Origin: Varroa destructor
Taxonomy: Eukaryota; Arthropoda; Arachnida; Mesostigmata; Varroidae
NCBI RefSeq assembly: GCF_002443255.2
Contig: NW_019211456.1
Location: 21,879,061 to 21,943,060, forward strand
Length of the DNA stretch: 64,000 bases
Reading direction: 5' to 3'
A program made the translations under genes and the position numbers. The notes beneath the pieces are model-generated. The model saw only the letters and a list, made by a program, of their open reading frames with translations. It was not told where the DNA came from and made no database searches. Below, piece by piece: positions 26,727-38,727 of the stretch (positions are counted from its first letter, which is position 1; each line of letters opens with the position of its first letter).

Positions 26727-29700
26727 GTAGGCCACCAGAAGCAAACTTCGCGAGTCAAGATTGTTATAAAAGGAAACGCTTTTCTTGGGGGTCTTTTTCT
26801 AACCCCAAGATAGCTTGCAGGTTGTCTTTGGTTGAATGACCTTGCAGTTGGCTCTGCATTGGATCGACTTTGTGCTACACACCAGGAACGCGACAATTAT
26901 AAAAACAGACAATGGCCTTTTCGAAAAAATTGAACCGAAGTCGAGCCAATAAAACCCATTCCAGGCCTGTTTACTGTTGAAAGTTGACCAGAACCCATTC
27001 AACATCGCTGCTAATTATTGAAATAGTGCATCATTTTTGGTTAATTTAGTTCTTCATCTTATCGGGCTCCTATTAGAAACTAGTATACAATTTACTTTAG
27101 AATTACATTGAGAATGATTTCGCATAGTATTGCAAAAACGAAGCGACTCTTTTCTTAAGAACGTAGGACTTTTCTTTGACACGAGTGGTATTATATGCGT
27201 GATAAGTATCAAAAGACTCCCAATATTCTATTTTTGTAATTAATAACGGACCCCGTCTGTGGTCCTGAAGAGATGGCGAATCTTTCGAACTTGGTGAGTC
27301 CAACAGATTGCATCTTCTTATGGTCTTCACCCTACACAAGTATAACAAACGACTAATAATTTTTCTCGAATATACCGTTTCAAATCATATCGCACATATA
27401 CGACTCGGAAAAGAAAATAGAGCATCGAATCGGAACTTCCATGACAGTGATCTACCTGGGCAGAGTTTGCCATTGAACCTCAGTAGCTTCATGCAACAAT
27501 ACATGTTACATAAGATGTCACGAAAAAGCGCAAGACACAAAAACATGATCTAAATCACTGACAAAAATCACGAACAAACCGTATTTGATTTACTACCAGA
27601 AAAACGTTACTTTTAGATTTCGAGTTGATGCTTTGCCGGGTCTAACGTACGAATTTAACCCCAATCCGGGACATTAAACAGATATTAGGGACAACCGGAT
27701 TGACACTAGCCACAACGAGTATCATGCTCCTATCGATCGTGTACGCGCCGTCTCCTGTTCGATGGGCTCAGCCAACCAATTCCAGTTGGAGAGTTGTGGA
27801 ATTATGCAGATTCGCCCTTTATGGATTTATCGCTGTGCTTGGACTTTTTGGTGGAAGCATCGCTCTACAAATTAAACAGAACAGGTAAGGAACTACGATC
27901 AGAAACGTTTAACTTTATGAATTATCTACTATTCATAATTTTGGACTTAATCAGTAAAATGGAAGAGAGATTTTTATAGTCCAATAAAAACAGTTGTAGG
28001 TGTATTTCAAGTCTACTTTGGGATCTGAACTGAATTAGAATGCTTCGAATGACAGGCACCGTATAAAATATTTGAGAAGATTTACTAATTGAACTTTCTT
28101 AATCGAGGCTATTTGTACGGTGCGCTCAGGTCTTGGGCGAGTGCTAGACAAAAACTGTCACTTCAATTTTTTTTTTATTGGTCTCATATTCATTTAGGTT
28201 TTAAAGAGTAATATAACTTGTGTAGCTTTGTTTGTTGTTGATAACTTCTAACGCTCTTGTCATCTTCAAATGCGAAAGCAATGCTGAGGTATCTTAATTT
28301 GTGTCGATGTTTACTTCATCCAACGTAACCCACAGTATTTTCTTGTTGTATCCCTGCGGTGGTTGATCTGAGTCAGGCAGTAGATCAGGCCGCTGGAAAG
28401 AAGTATTAAACTGCCACTATTGGCTTTGATAATTTTTCAACCTATCTATGGCCATTTAGGTCGAAAGTTATTCGATTCAAAGCAGGAAGTTTATTTCAGA
28501 TCATCCTGTGGCCTAAATACTAGAACAAACCATGTTAAACTAATTCGAGGAGCTGAATTGTCACGTCAGCACACGGACATAACCTCTTCATAGAACCTGA
28601 AAATATATTGACATCTGCCATGGTACTGCGATGAGCTTCATCATACAATGTATTTATTCAAAATGAGGAAAACAACTTATTTCACAAGAATGCATGCTAT
28701 TTTTAGAAGTAACTTTTTAATTTAATAATTAATCATCATTTTTTTAAGTAACTTAAAAGTAAGTTGGAATAGATACCAAGTATTACACAAGGCAAATGTA
28801 TACATTAGCTGAGAGCAATTTGGCATCAAATATTCCCTTCTGCCAGTATCAGGGTGATAATCCGATATACCAGAGTGCTAAGCGGCCATGTCCGACTAGC
28901 AGCGCTCTCAACAGCAATGATTTAAAAAAAGCAATAAATATGAATTTGAAATTCTTACCACGTTAGAGCGGCTTTATTGGGCGTATCTAAAATATCCAAA
29001 CGGCCACATTTTTAGCCAGGGCAATAGTACGCATTTGTGATATTATTACGAATAGTTTTTTTTTTCTATTTTTCAAAACGCCTTTGTGTCTATAATTTTT
29101 CGAACTATCCTCTTGAAATGCGTTTGAATCCATTGTCAACATCCTGAGTGGTTTTTTTTTTCACATATAAAATTATATTTCTTTATATAAAAAAATATTC
29201 ACAACTGTGTTAATAAGATCTCCATCATTTTTCTTTGTTTAAGTGATAATGATTGAGTTGATGCATTCTGCCGAATAAAAACAAGTCTTACGGCAAACTT
29301 GCCTCTCAACAATGAATGCAAATGTACTACAAGTTAATGCTCTCATTAGAACAAATGTTACAATGTAACTTAATATAGAATCACAGTATGACGCTCCGAT
29401 TGAACATAAAAATAAGAGTAAATGATCCGCACTTAACGCTGAGCCTCCTGGAGGAAGCCATATCCATTACTACCACATTGGTGCTACGTGGGTTGGTTCT
29501 CAGAAGTGTCGTAATGCTAGGCGGGAGTTTCAAGGGACTTCCTATGACGGTTTCAGCGCTCATCATGTCAAGTTGTAGTCAAAATTTGTGAATACTAAAC
29601 TTGTTATGCCTAGATGGGCCTATAGAGCCTCCGCTTATCTACGTTAACATGCCTGTATATCAATTTCCTTAAAGAAAATGTTAGTCATTACGTAATATCT

Positions 29701-31680
29701 GGTATGGATTTATTTAAGATGCGCAAACGACTTTATCATAAGGTAAAGCTGTCGTTTAGTTATTATTAACACTTTGTATTTTCGCGTGCTCCTAAAATGC
29801 AGGATGCGCATCAGTAACTTTTCTATTCTATAGGTTGGTTGAATAAAAGAACGTGTTTGATCGGACGCTCTTTTTTAAGTTAATTCACAGTAAATATTCA
29901 AATGTACTGAAAGGACTAGATACTTAGACTGCCGCCATTGCGGGCTGGGTCAGTGGGAATCGTATAGTGACGTGCGTTCGAACCATTTGACGAGATACAG
30001 ATTGATGCAAATCATTAAGTTGATCAAGCAGTTTAACAAGACCGATTATCGTTACATACGCTCTTTAACATATGATGCCCTCATGAAGATAATGTTTCTC
30101 TTGCCTGGACGAGGCACTGTGTCAAGATGATGTATCCAAGGTAAACTGCCGTATTCGGAAAATAATAATTTAAGTTTTTACCGAGTCAGACAAATACAAA
30201 GCGTTTCGTCGCTTAGTGTGTGTATATAGGGAAGATTACCGAGTACGCGTTTGCAACTGTACTCTGCATAGATATGTTTGCGTACGGCTGCTTGTCTAAC
30301 TGGATTATGATTGAAAATTTATACCCAAAAACTTAGTGCATATGTTTGCAGGAGATTAACTCCACGCCTAATTTCTGCGCTGACGGTTTTCTCCATCCAC
30401 TGTGTTCTCGCTATTGTTGCGTTATCAGTTGATGCTTACGTCGAGATCCGATCTAGTCGCGATGCGCGCATAGCGCTTCCAGAGGATCTGAAATTTGCGA
30501 TGTACCAATACATGATCGACGATGAGACGAGGCCTTCTGTAGACTCACTTCATTCTGAGATGAACTGTTGTGGAGTTAATAATGTCAGCGACTGGTCATC
30601 TATGACCATTGGAGCGCAGATGTTGTTCGTATGAGCTTTTATCGATTATCTTTATCGCATCCGGGTTGTGTATATAGGCTACTAGATATAGATGATAGGA
30701 GACGGTTAGGTGTTACCGTATTTAACCTGCAACTCGAGATACTAGAGCTTGCGTTTCTTTGTTGCTTTTTTTAACTTTAATATTTCGTCATTACCACGGT
30801 AGTTCTTCTCTGCCGAAGATTGCTATGAAAAGTTGTTAGCTACAAGTTGAACATTTCTAAGTTAACTAATGAGAATACTAACCTAAAGCAGCATTTCAGT
30901 GAAGTAAGTTGACCACATACGTTCTGTCTGAGCAGTGACAACCCGGTGGAGGCAACGCGTGCGTATGTACCTCGGTCATGCTGCGCCCATGAGAGGGCAG
31001 GCCGTTGTACAAAGTTTCGCACAAAAGGCTGTTATCCGGCTCTTATGAATGCCATACAGGTAGCTATACTGGAAATTTTGGCGAACATCAGTTTTTTTAA
31101 ATCGAATGTTAGATGGAATCTGCTTCATCAAACAGCAATAGTCACTGTAGACCTCCATTAATAAAATTACTGTCTACGAAGAGGACGTTAACAGCGTAAA
31201 GTGCACATGTAAACTGCGCATTTTTTAAGCGAAAATCTCGGACGAAAGCTCGGAACTTATGGTTCCCCGATTATTTAGGCAAGAGTTTTTCGCATTAGAT
31301 TACCTTCCACTATTCCTATTTGGGGTAACTGAAAAACTCTTTCACGAATTAACAAATCCTAAATCTAACTTTATTTAGTAAACATATCTCATATAATATA
31401 TTATACAGCTAAAGTAATATAAGCGTATACTCCCTCTAAGATTGTTCTGAAATAAGTAAATTCAAATAAGCGTCAAGCAAACTTGAGTGTTAAAAAATTG
31501 AATCTTCTTCATTACATTGTATCAACGAAAAACGTCTGCTTTGAAGCTGGTAAGTGTTAGTTTTAGTGTTCAATTTACTTCTTGCAGGTGAGATTGCCGG
31601 CTGTCTTCTATCCGGACGTAATCCTTGGCTGTGTACTTTACATGCTTGCATTGGGAGCTCGTGTAGCCCAGAGACGTTAG
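26676..31680 (+). CDS. Tetraspanin, five exons
   Basis: Exons 26676-26726, 27682-27884, 30352-30624, 30936-31059 and 31588-31680 give 744 bases, 247 residues plus TAG, a normal tetraspanin length. Order: a short cytoplasmic N terminus, TM1 (ILGTTGLTLATTSIMLLS), a small loop, TM2 (FALYGFIAVLGLFGGSIAL), the inner loop RRLTPR, TM3 (LISALTVFSIHCVLAIVALS), the large outer loop, and TM4 (VILGCVLYMLALGA) with the tail RVAQRR. The large loop has the family signature: NCCGVNNVSDW, then PRSCC, one more cysteine, and GC, six cysteines in all. Tetraspanins organise membrane microdomains with integrins and other partners at the cell surface. The frame closes across all joins. The weak points are the first exon and the junction between exons 3 and 4, where the best-looking donor (TTC|GTATGAG at 30629) would break phase and a poorer one (TT|GTTCGT at 30625) keeps it. 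Confidence 0.75.
27682..27884 (+). CDS. Tetraspanin exon 2 (TM1, small loop, TM2)
   Basis: Acceptor AAACAG, donor AACAG|GTAAGG, ends phase 2. It encodes two hydrophobic segments separated by a short polar loop (YAPSPVRWAQPTNSSWR). A second acceptor seven bases downstream (ATTAG at 27684-27688) is possible but would change the phase. Confidence 0.7.
27885..30351 (+). other. Largest tetraspanin intron
   Basis: A 2,467-base intron between exons 2 and 3. I see no coding exon or recognisable element inside it. The two-way open frame near 29381-29591 has no supporting motif. Confidence 0.55.
30352..30624 (+). CDS. Tetraspanin exon 3 (TM3 and first half of large loop)
   Basis: Acceptor GTTTGCAG at 30344-30351, entered in the phase left by exon 2. 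It carries TM3, then PEDLKFAMYQYM and VDSLHSEMNCCGVNNVSDW, the hallmark CCG motif. The 3' end is uncertain between 30621, 30624 and 30628; 30624 keeps the frame. Confidence 0.75.
30936..31059 (+). CDS. Tetraspanin exon 4 (second half of large loop)
   Basis: Acceptor GAGCAG at 30930-30935, donor ATACAG|GTAGCT, ends phase 0. It contains YVPRSCC, GRC and KGCY, the remaining large-loop cysteines. Confidence 0.7.
31588..31680 (+). CDS. Tetraspanin terminal exon (TM4)
   Basis: Acceptor CTTGCAG at 31581-31587, 30 codons then TAG. It encodes the fourth membrane segment and a short basic tail ending AQRR, as is usual for the family. The minus-strand frame 31490-31726 over the same bases is a shadow. 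Confidence 0.75.
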   Translation: MRLPAVFYPDVILGCVLYMLALGARVAQRR

Positions 31681-32087
31681 GCAATCTGACACGTTCTTCT
31701 GCCAGTTGACAAATGGATATAGACATTATTCAGGTTTCATTAATTAATGAAACGCAATTCTACTATTAAACGTAGTTACACAAAGTGTGTGCTTTGGTCT
31801 AGATCTGTTATTACGCTTTTATTATTGCATTCTTATTTATCTAATTCTCTATATTTAAGTATTTTAACTATAATTGCCTTTCGTGTTACTAAATATCACA
31901 GCTGAAGCTTAGTGTGTTTAATATAATACCACATTTTTCGAAAGAAAAAGAAAATCTGTCTCACCTAATACGGAGGTCGTGCTAAAATGGCGGTCGTATA
32001 CCAACGACGGTCTGTGTTCGCTGACAAAAGTCGTTGCAATATCCAATCTTTCTTTCCAGTGGATTTCTCAGAAATATACTATTTTTC

Positions 32088-32093
32088 AATAAA
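32088..32093 (+). promoter_or_regulatory. Candidate poly(A) signal for the tetraspanin
   Basis: AATAAA about 407 bases after the tetraspanin stop codon. It is placed reasonably for a 3' end but is not unique in such AT-rich sequence. Confidence 0.3.
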
Positions 32094-32144
32094 TTAGGTA
32101 ACCGAATGATGTTTCTTCAAGTCCAATATTAGTATGATAAGCGT

Positions 32145-32197
32145 AAGTTGAAACAACTTGTACAGTAATGTAAACTTGAAACAAGTTTACATTACTG
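32145..32197. repeat. Two adjacent perfect hairpins
   Basis: AAGTTG-AAA-CAACTT spans 32145-32159. Four bases later a 16-base arm (32163-32178) faces its exact complement (32182-32197) across AAA. Both loops are AAA, and both arms next to the loop end in TTG. The second stem is perfect over 16 pairs. Confidence 0.9.
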
Positions 32198-32913
32198 AAA
32201 TTCGTATTAAAGAATACTTGTTTATTACATGTTGCTAGTGTTTGTTATTTACAGCTTTTCAAAATAGACACATTTGGCCAACGAACTCCATCACCTACTT
32301 CTGTGTTTTCAAGGTTCGCATACATTTTTTTTTTTGAAAAATGAAGGAATTGTATTTTGTTTACTTAATACTTGTTAAGTTACGAAGCGTTGAAAGCTTG
32401 TAATTGCTCTAGGATATCTCACCAGTAACTTGGATCTAATTTAGTGAATTTAGAAGTAATCTATATAGAATATAAGTATTACAAAGACATTGGCAACATT
32501 GTCGCGGATTACCGGTTCCAAATCGCGCACACAATGCAGTGATACGGTTAAGTTACTGAATAAAAGCTAATTTAATGAAAACGCCTGTCTGTTGCTAATG
32601 GAGATCGCTTTGTGGCTTGATAATAAATTGAAGATCCTTAGACTACACGAATCGTTCATAACTTCTCCATAGGCCATGTGTCAGAGGCTTCCAGCAGTTC
32701 TACAGAAAAAGCTATTTTAGAGAATCGTTTCAAATTTTGCAATATGGAAACGGAGTGATACTTTATTGAATAATACACGGTCTTTAGGGCATAGCTCAAA
32801 ACTTAACAGAGCCGGCCTCGCCCGCGAAAAAGCGAAGCTACGATCGGTGCATTACAATACGCGTAACGTACTTAACATAATTAATAATAAATAATATTGG
32901 TCTTTAATATTCT

Positions 32914-32916
<3 letters not shown>

Positions 32917-32953
<37 letters not shown>

Positions 32954-32982
32954 CTATATATATATATATATATAGCTATATC
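32917..32982. repeat. Compound (TA)n microsatellite
   Basis: A TA run of about 36 bases, interrupted by GC, then about 20 further bases of TA and another GC. Variable-length simple sequence. Confidence 0.95.
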
Positions 32983-35590
32983 ACAGGCCTTCCGAATACT
33001 TGCGAAAGCTTCAAGGCGTCGTATATGCATGTAAAAAAAAAATAACAAAGTTTGATGTCTAGAGGATTGTTAGTTCAGCTGTATTTATCCCATTTCATGT
33101 CTGCAACCCAGTTCAGCACCTAATACGATGTACCCAAATTTTTGGTGTACATTTATAGAGCATAGATGCCTTGAATTAATAGTAAAAACTGATCAGCTAT
33201 AGTCATGAAATCAGTTGAATCGTTCCATTCTTTTTTACATTTCATAACGACGAAAGGTTCAGTGGCTTACTGTTTTCTCTTATGCCATTGCTTGAACAAT
33301 TTCTTCAGTTGTCACGGGTATCGATCGCTTTATGGATGTTTCCGCATTCGCGACAGGCACTAACGATGCGTGCGTGCACGGCACATTAATTAGATCTGTA
33401 CCTCACTGGATAGGCACAAAAAACTGGCAGTCAAAACAACCATTTATTATACGTAAAGGTTTTTTGGCCTATCTTGCCTCGCTAGGAGCTAGACTTCAGA
33501 TGAGTTCCTGTTTTTCTGATTCTATCTGATTCTAGTCTCGGGTAAGGAGAGATATAATATTTATATGAAAGGCACGGACGTATCATTAACCATAGGTATA
33601 TCATCATAACCGATTTCAATTATCCTGGCTATCTCACAAATAAAACAGCCGTCTTTATTGATCTGTCAATTTTAACGCCTTTGCAATTTCATGCACCAAT
33701 AAGGAGTATAAAAGCATTTTTATCAAAATATAATTCTAACCTCTTTTTGTTGCGCATTGCACGAGAATAGATAACCATCAGATCTCCAGTTTTTTACTGG
33801 TATAGTAAGCAGAAATTCAAGTTCATGTTTACTCACGAGTGTATAAATACATGTTTCTCAGACATGTTACTCGCTTCGACAGAGTTTTTTTTGTATTGGA
33901 GGTTACGCAGACCAGAATTGTGCTTTGTCTGGTACTGTGGGACTCTCACCCACATGGAGGAATTTACATGGTAAGCATTTAATGAATTTTTTCATTGACC
34001 AGCATTGATGCTATAATTTGCTCTTAGCTATATGGATGCTAAGTCTAGTCACACAAGTATGCCTTTACTGTTATGCGTCTAGAACTAACTCTTAATTGCC
34101 TAATCTTGCTATGGGTACATGGAAACGGCATTTTGGGCATGATTAAACTGATCATTTTTTGCTTCTCATGTACCACTAACTTTACTGGAGGTTTGCTATC
34201 AAGTATGAGCCAGCCACATTCTAATCAAATTGTGAAGTTCTTTGAAAGCTTCTGTGCTTGAAACCGCTTCAAACGCTGCGTCACACTAACGGAGGCTCGT
34301 AGAAATATACTACAACTGCTGATCGTAATAACCGTGTGAACTAAAATGTTATCTACCTTTGACTATATCATTAGGCCTCGTCTAGGAGATACATGCTGTC
34401 TGATAAAATGATTAGGATCAGACCCGAGGAAGCGCCTGCTACTTAGAGAAGCATTTGGAACCCGAAACTACAGATATATAGTAAACCTTTCCTAAAGATT
34501 GGCTAACGTTAAGTATTTCCCCTGGTATTGAAAAATCATGAATGTAGTTACATAGTGTAGCTGGCGCAGAGCAGCACTCAACGAGCAAATAAAGGACGGC
34601 GACCCGCTCGGCACAACCAAAGCATGGCGTGAACAGATATTGCACATGTCCAAAGGGCTGTTTCCACGAACTCAAAGCCGCAGTACAAGACCAACCAGAC
34701 AACACGGATACAGACGGTGGCTGTAATAACTACTACCAGTGGTATCCCGGTCATTGCATGAAGCAGTAAACGTCTTGCAATTGTGAAAATGCGTCACGCT
34801 TGGGGCTTTCGCTGAAGTCCGCTTTTATTCAAGCTAGTGTATTGTAAGTAGTACTCTTTTGAATGAAGTGGATTCAAAGGGGCCCACGCCTCTGGTCTCT
34901 GTAGCATGGGGTCCGGCCGCCCCAGCCATGGGGTCACTGTACTCTTCCGATAGATATTGAAGCGAATGAGACTTTTTTACACGGTGACCCAATTATGGTC
35001 ACAACCTCCCGGTTAAACATACACGTCTGATATATGCATCCGACCTCCGTGGAGAACATTTGCGGATAACTCTAGTTACTACATCGATAAATTCATATTA
35101 TACTAACTGACAATTTAAATAGAGGGCTTAACAAGCAGGACAATCCAAATAGGCTAGCTTCACTTCCAATTTTTCAGGAATAGAGCTCATTTAGCAGCGC
35201 CGGATGAGCAGTTCTGTTATACTTGTCCATTCCAGGTCCATCAGCAAGTTGAGTTGTGCTTTCTATAGAGAATAGAGAGAACTCATAGAGGCGGTAAATT
35301 TAAACGGATATTTTGTAGGAGTGCAGCTCAGGCTTGGAACCGTCGGTATTTCCAAACCTCGTCGCCACGTTCGAATCTCTTTTCTTCGCAGTTCCCAATG
35401 CAACTTGTAAAAAAAAAGTATGCGCCAACGTTTAAGAAGGTGCTGTCTCCATTGAAGAATGGACCCCTAAAAGTCATCAAGACCTTGATTTGACGACACT
35501 GGTAAAATTGTGAAACGTAGTTCTTTAGCCAGCATAAATGAACAGTACAAGCCACAAGCGTGGAAGTTGTCCATTCCTCCACATATGTGT

Positions 35591-35782
35591 TTAAAACCTG
35601 CTCACAATATCTGCTATGTAGTAGGAGCAGTGTAGTTTGAGCTGCGAGATGTTTATAACCACCTGTTCAATCTTGACTCGCCCTTTGACATAATGCAACA
35701 CGTTTTCGATCAGATTCGAACCGGGTGACTTCCCAAGCCAGAATCTCAACACTGTTAGTGACAAACACTCTAAGAGACACAT
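35591..35782 (-). mobile_element. Degenerate Tc1-like transposase fragment
   Basis: The minus-strand frame contains WLGKSPGSNLIENVLHYVKG followed by RVK. This resembles the conserved C-terminal block of Tc1-family transposases, where the usual form is a tryptophan, SPDLNPIEN, then a helix ending in K-R-V. Here the aspartate of SPDLN is glycine and the proline of NPIEN is leucine. No complete transposase or flanking terminal repeats were found, so this is an old remnant. The frames at 35328-35582 and 35938-36135 on the same strand may be further debris, but I cannot show it. Confidence 0.5.
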
Positions 35783-36602
35783 TTTGACATAGTGGCTTAT
35801 CGAACCTAAGGCAGAATTTTATGTTACCTCACTGTTCCATAATCCAATTGACGAACTATAGAGCTCTCGCTGTAAATATCATTATTTTGCTTGAATGCTT
35901 GATTTGCTAAACTAAGTAGGACTCATACAATCTGTTGCTAGAACACTTGTAGACGTGTGGGGCACGTTAGCACCAAAATTCTTAAAATACAATTCATCTG
36001 AAATGCAAATCCCTTCCAATCTTTAGAGTGGTTTAACACGCGTACCCTCTGCACAGTTTTTTTCGGTGGCTGGCTGGTGGCAGTCGAAACCATTAATTTG
36101 GATACGACGTCGTAGGATGTTTGTGAAGGCAGCAACCCGACGCCCCACCACCTTCTAATGTAACTACTACAAATCGGTTTTTTCAGCTCTGATCCTATCT
36201 TCTGACCCCGTTGCGCACCACTTAGTTTGGGTTCCCATTTTTAGTGATGCCAGAAATGCCTTATTTTTTTTTTTTATCCCCTAAGCTAAATTGCCGGCTG
36301 TACACTTCGACCCGCTTTTCTTTTGTGGGTTTGGCGATAGAGTCTGCTGCTGTTCCGTGAGACATTTTCCCAATCCCATTATTATCGGTAACAAAAGCAC
36401 TCAAATCAGTCAATGGAAATACTTGCAATCGACTTCAGGATAACAATAATAACGACTCTAGTCGCACAGGCTGTGTAGCTAGCTGTGTTTGTCGCCGGTG
36501 GGACTTAAAAATAACCTATGATCACGACAACGTAATGGACGAGGGTAACGCCATTAGCTACACCCCATTTCGAGTCATGTATGTCTTTAAAAAACGAACT
36601 CT

Positions 36603-36669
36603 GGCACGAAAATTGCGTGTAATCGCTCGAGCGTTGCGATGGATAGCCAATACACGCAATTTTCGTACC
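36603..36669. repeat. Inverted repeat with 19-base arms
   Basis: The arm at 36603-36621 pairs with 36651-36669 with a single mismatch, enclosing 29 bases that include the palindrome CGCTCGAGCG. It could fold as one long hairpin in RNA or be a remnant of a foldback element. Confidence 0.8.
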
Positions 36670-38674
36670 TCGCAAAAATGCTCCTCAAGCAACAGTGTCA
36701 TCACATGCTATTATCAGAACACAAAGGGAGGCAGCTTTCTGCGGCGTGAAGATATCTTCAAAGGTAACCATACTCGATTGACCAATGGTTGTTTATGTAG
36801 TACATAAATTATCAACAGATAAGTACACTTATTAACCAAGTAATCTCAGTTTTGCCTCACAGTTTGCCAACGTGGAATATGTTTGAATATGAATAGTAAT
36901 GTCACTCACAAAAATATTAAAAAAAGGATCACTCAAACTAATGGATATGCCACAATCGTTGTCAAATCAGATGTGGACGTATATTTTAAGTTTTTGTAAC
37001 ATCAAGACCGTAACCAGCGTGCAAATGTTGATAGAAACTAGCAGCCTTTATCCTGGTTTCTACTTGAATAGGTAGGCGGATGACGCAATACGCATAGCTC
37101 TCGCGATACTCGAAACACGCGTCGACGTGCCTCCTGACGGTGATAATTTCATTATCACTGCCAACTAGGTATGTCATATAGATATATACGTTAGGCACAA
37201 ATGTTCTTCGCATAATGGCTTTAACGACCGCAGCTCAAAATGTCTGTGGTAAAATAGTAAGTAAGCCACTGTTCCGATTTAGCCCCACCGCTCCTTCTCG
37301 TCTATCTTTCGCTACTGTGAGGGATAAAGTAACTGCTTTTGGAAGTTAATAGATTGAGGTATGAAAATTTAGCGAGTGGGGAACTCCCATATCTTGGCTT
37401 AGGTTCCGCTACCTTCCTAAAGGACAATATTGATAGTGAGTGCCTGGACAACATTTCATACCAAGATTTCATTCCCTAAAGCTTTTCTTCGTTTGTAAGT
37501 TGTTATCGTAGGCTGGTGTAGTCAGGGGACGTCTCTTTAGGAATAGTTATTGCGGATGCACCCATAAAGTGCTCTATTAAGCTCTATGGAGTAGTATCAG
37601 ATGTCATCAGGTGATCAAATGAGTTGGTTATACGTGACAAGAGAGGTACTCCGTCTCTTCTACAATATATGTTTCTTCGAAATAACCCTTCAGTAATTTT
37701 CCACTAAGTGGTCTTGAGGGTGACTGAGGGGGGAGGAGATCGAGAAATACGCATTAGTCAAAGTTTAACGAATTATGATCGAATTAGGCGGCTAGAGTTT
37801 AGTAGACTGATAGAGGAGTTAAGGATGTAGATTAGCTGTTACAAGTAAATTTCAACGTCAACGTAGTCGGGCGTCGGAATCGCTACATACGCACAGATGA
37901 GAAGAGTTTTGGGATTGGGACGTCGTAGGAGCGTTTTTTTTTGTGTTGAAGAAAGTCTTGAACGCAGAACGACTTGAATGGCTATCATGGTGTGAGCCCT
38001 ATAATAACTTCGTTTTCGAAACGAATGGTTGTCATCGAGTAACTTTATTCTATTTAGCTGAAGTTAACTTAAAGGCCCAAATCTTGTTTTCCTGTTCAGA
38101 TAGTTAAATAATACAATTCCCCAAAAATGAGCACTGAGTGTAGTTCGGGCTAACAATAGAGTTGCTGCATAACATTTTAGGAGTCACGCAAATTTAGTGC
38201 GGTAAAATCCGTTAAGCAATTGTGACCTGTAAAATATATTTCTTACCTCTTTATGGTTTGGATTTGCTCATTTCAATAAATCGTAAGCCTTCTTCCCTTT
38301 AAACTCAATTGCACAGACAAAAATGTTTCAAGAATGATCCAAATACGGTTCCAATATAGGATTTAACTAAGGTGGTTAAAATTATCTTTTACTCTCCATG
38401 GAGTATAGATGAGCGCATATATTTTTATAGGCTTATTAATTTAATTTCTAAAAATAAAGAGGAATTACTTACAATGTAGGTGAGCAAAATTATTCGGTGA
38501 GAGAAATACTAAGACGGAAAATCACAAATAATCATTTTTTATTCGCAAGAACGGTGTGGTATTTCTATGCCGTGAAATTGGGTGTTAGGAATATGATTAA
38601 TATGGGCACTGAGAAAAATTACTAATCGCACCCGAGACTCTGTAATACTTTCTTTTTTATTTATTGTCAGAGTA

Positions 38675-38727
38675 TTATAATTAACTAATATTAATTAATA
38701 TAATTAATTAGTATTAATTAATTATAA
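38675..38727. repeat. AT-only imperfect palindrome
   Basis: About 53 bases, nearly all A and T, beginning TTATAATTAA and ending TTAATTATAA. The arms are complementary apart from a few positions. It could extrude as a cruciform, or it may simply be AT-rich simple sequence. Confidence 0.7.

Noticed and set aside
29935..30000. tRNA-like GTTCGAACC
   Set aside because: The flanking stem does not pair and no cloverleaf can be formed.
31226..31250. Sequence resembling the start of exon 2 of the small-protein gene
   Set aside because: The similarity is about 20 bases with gaps, has no acceptor and does not extend into coding sequence; chance is likely.
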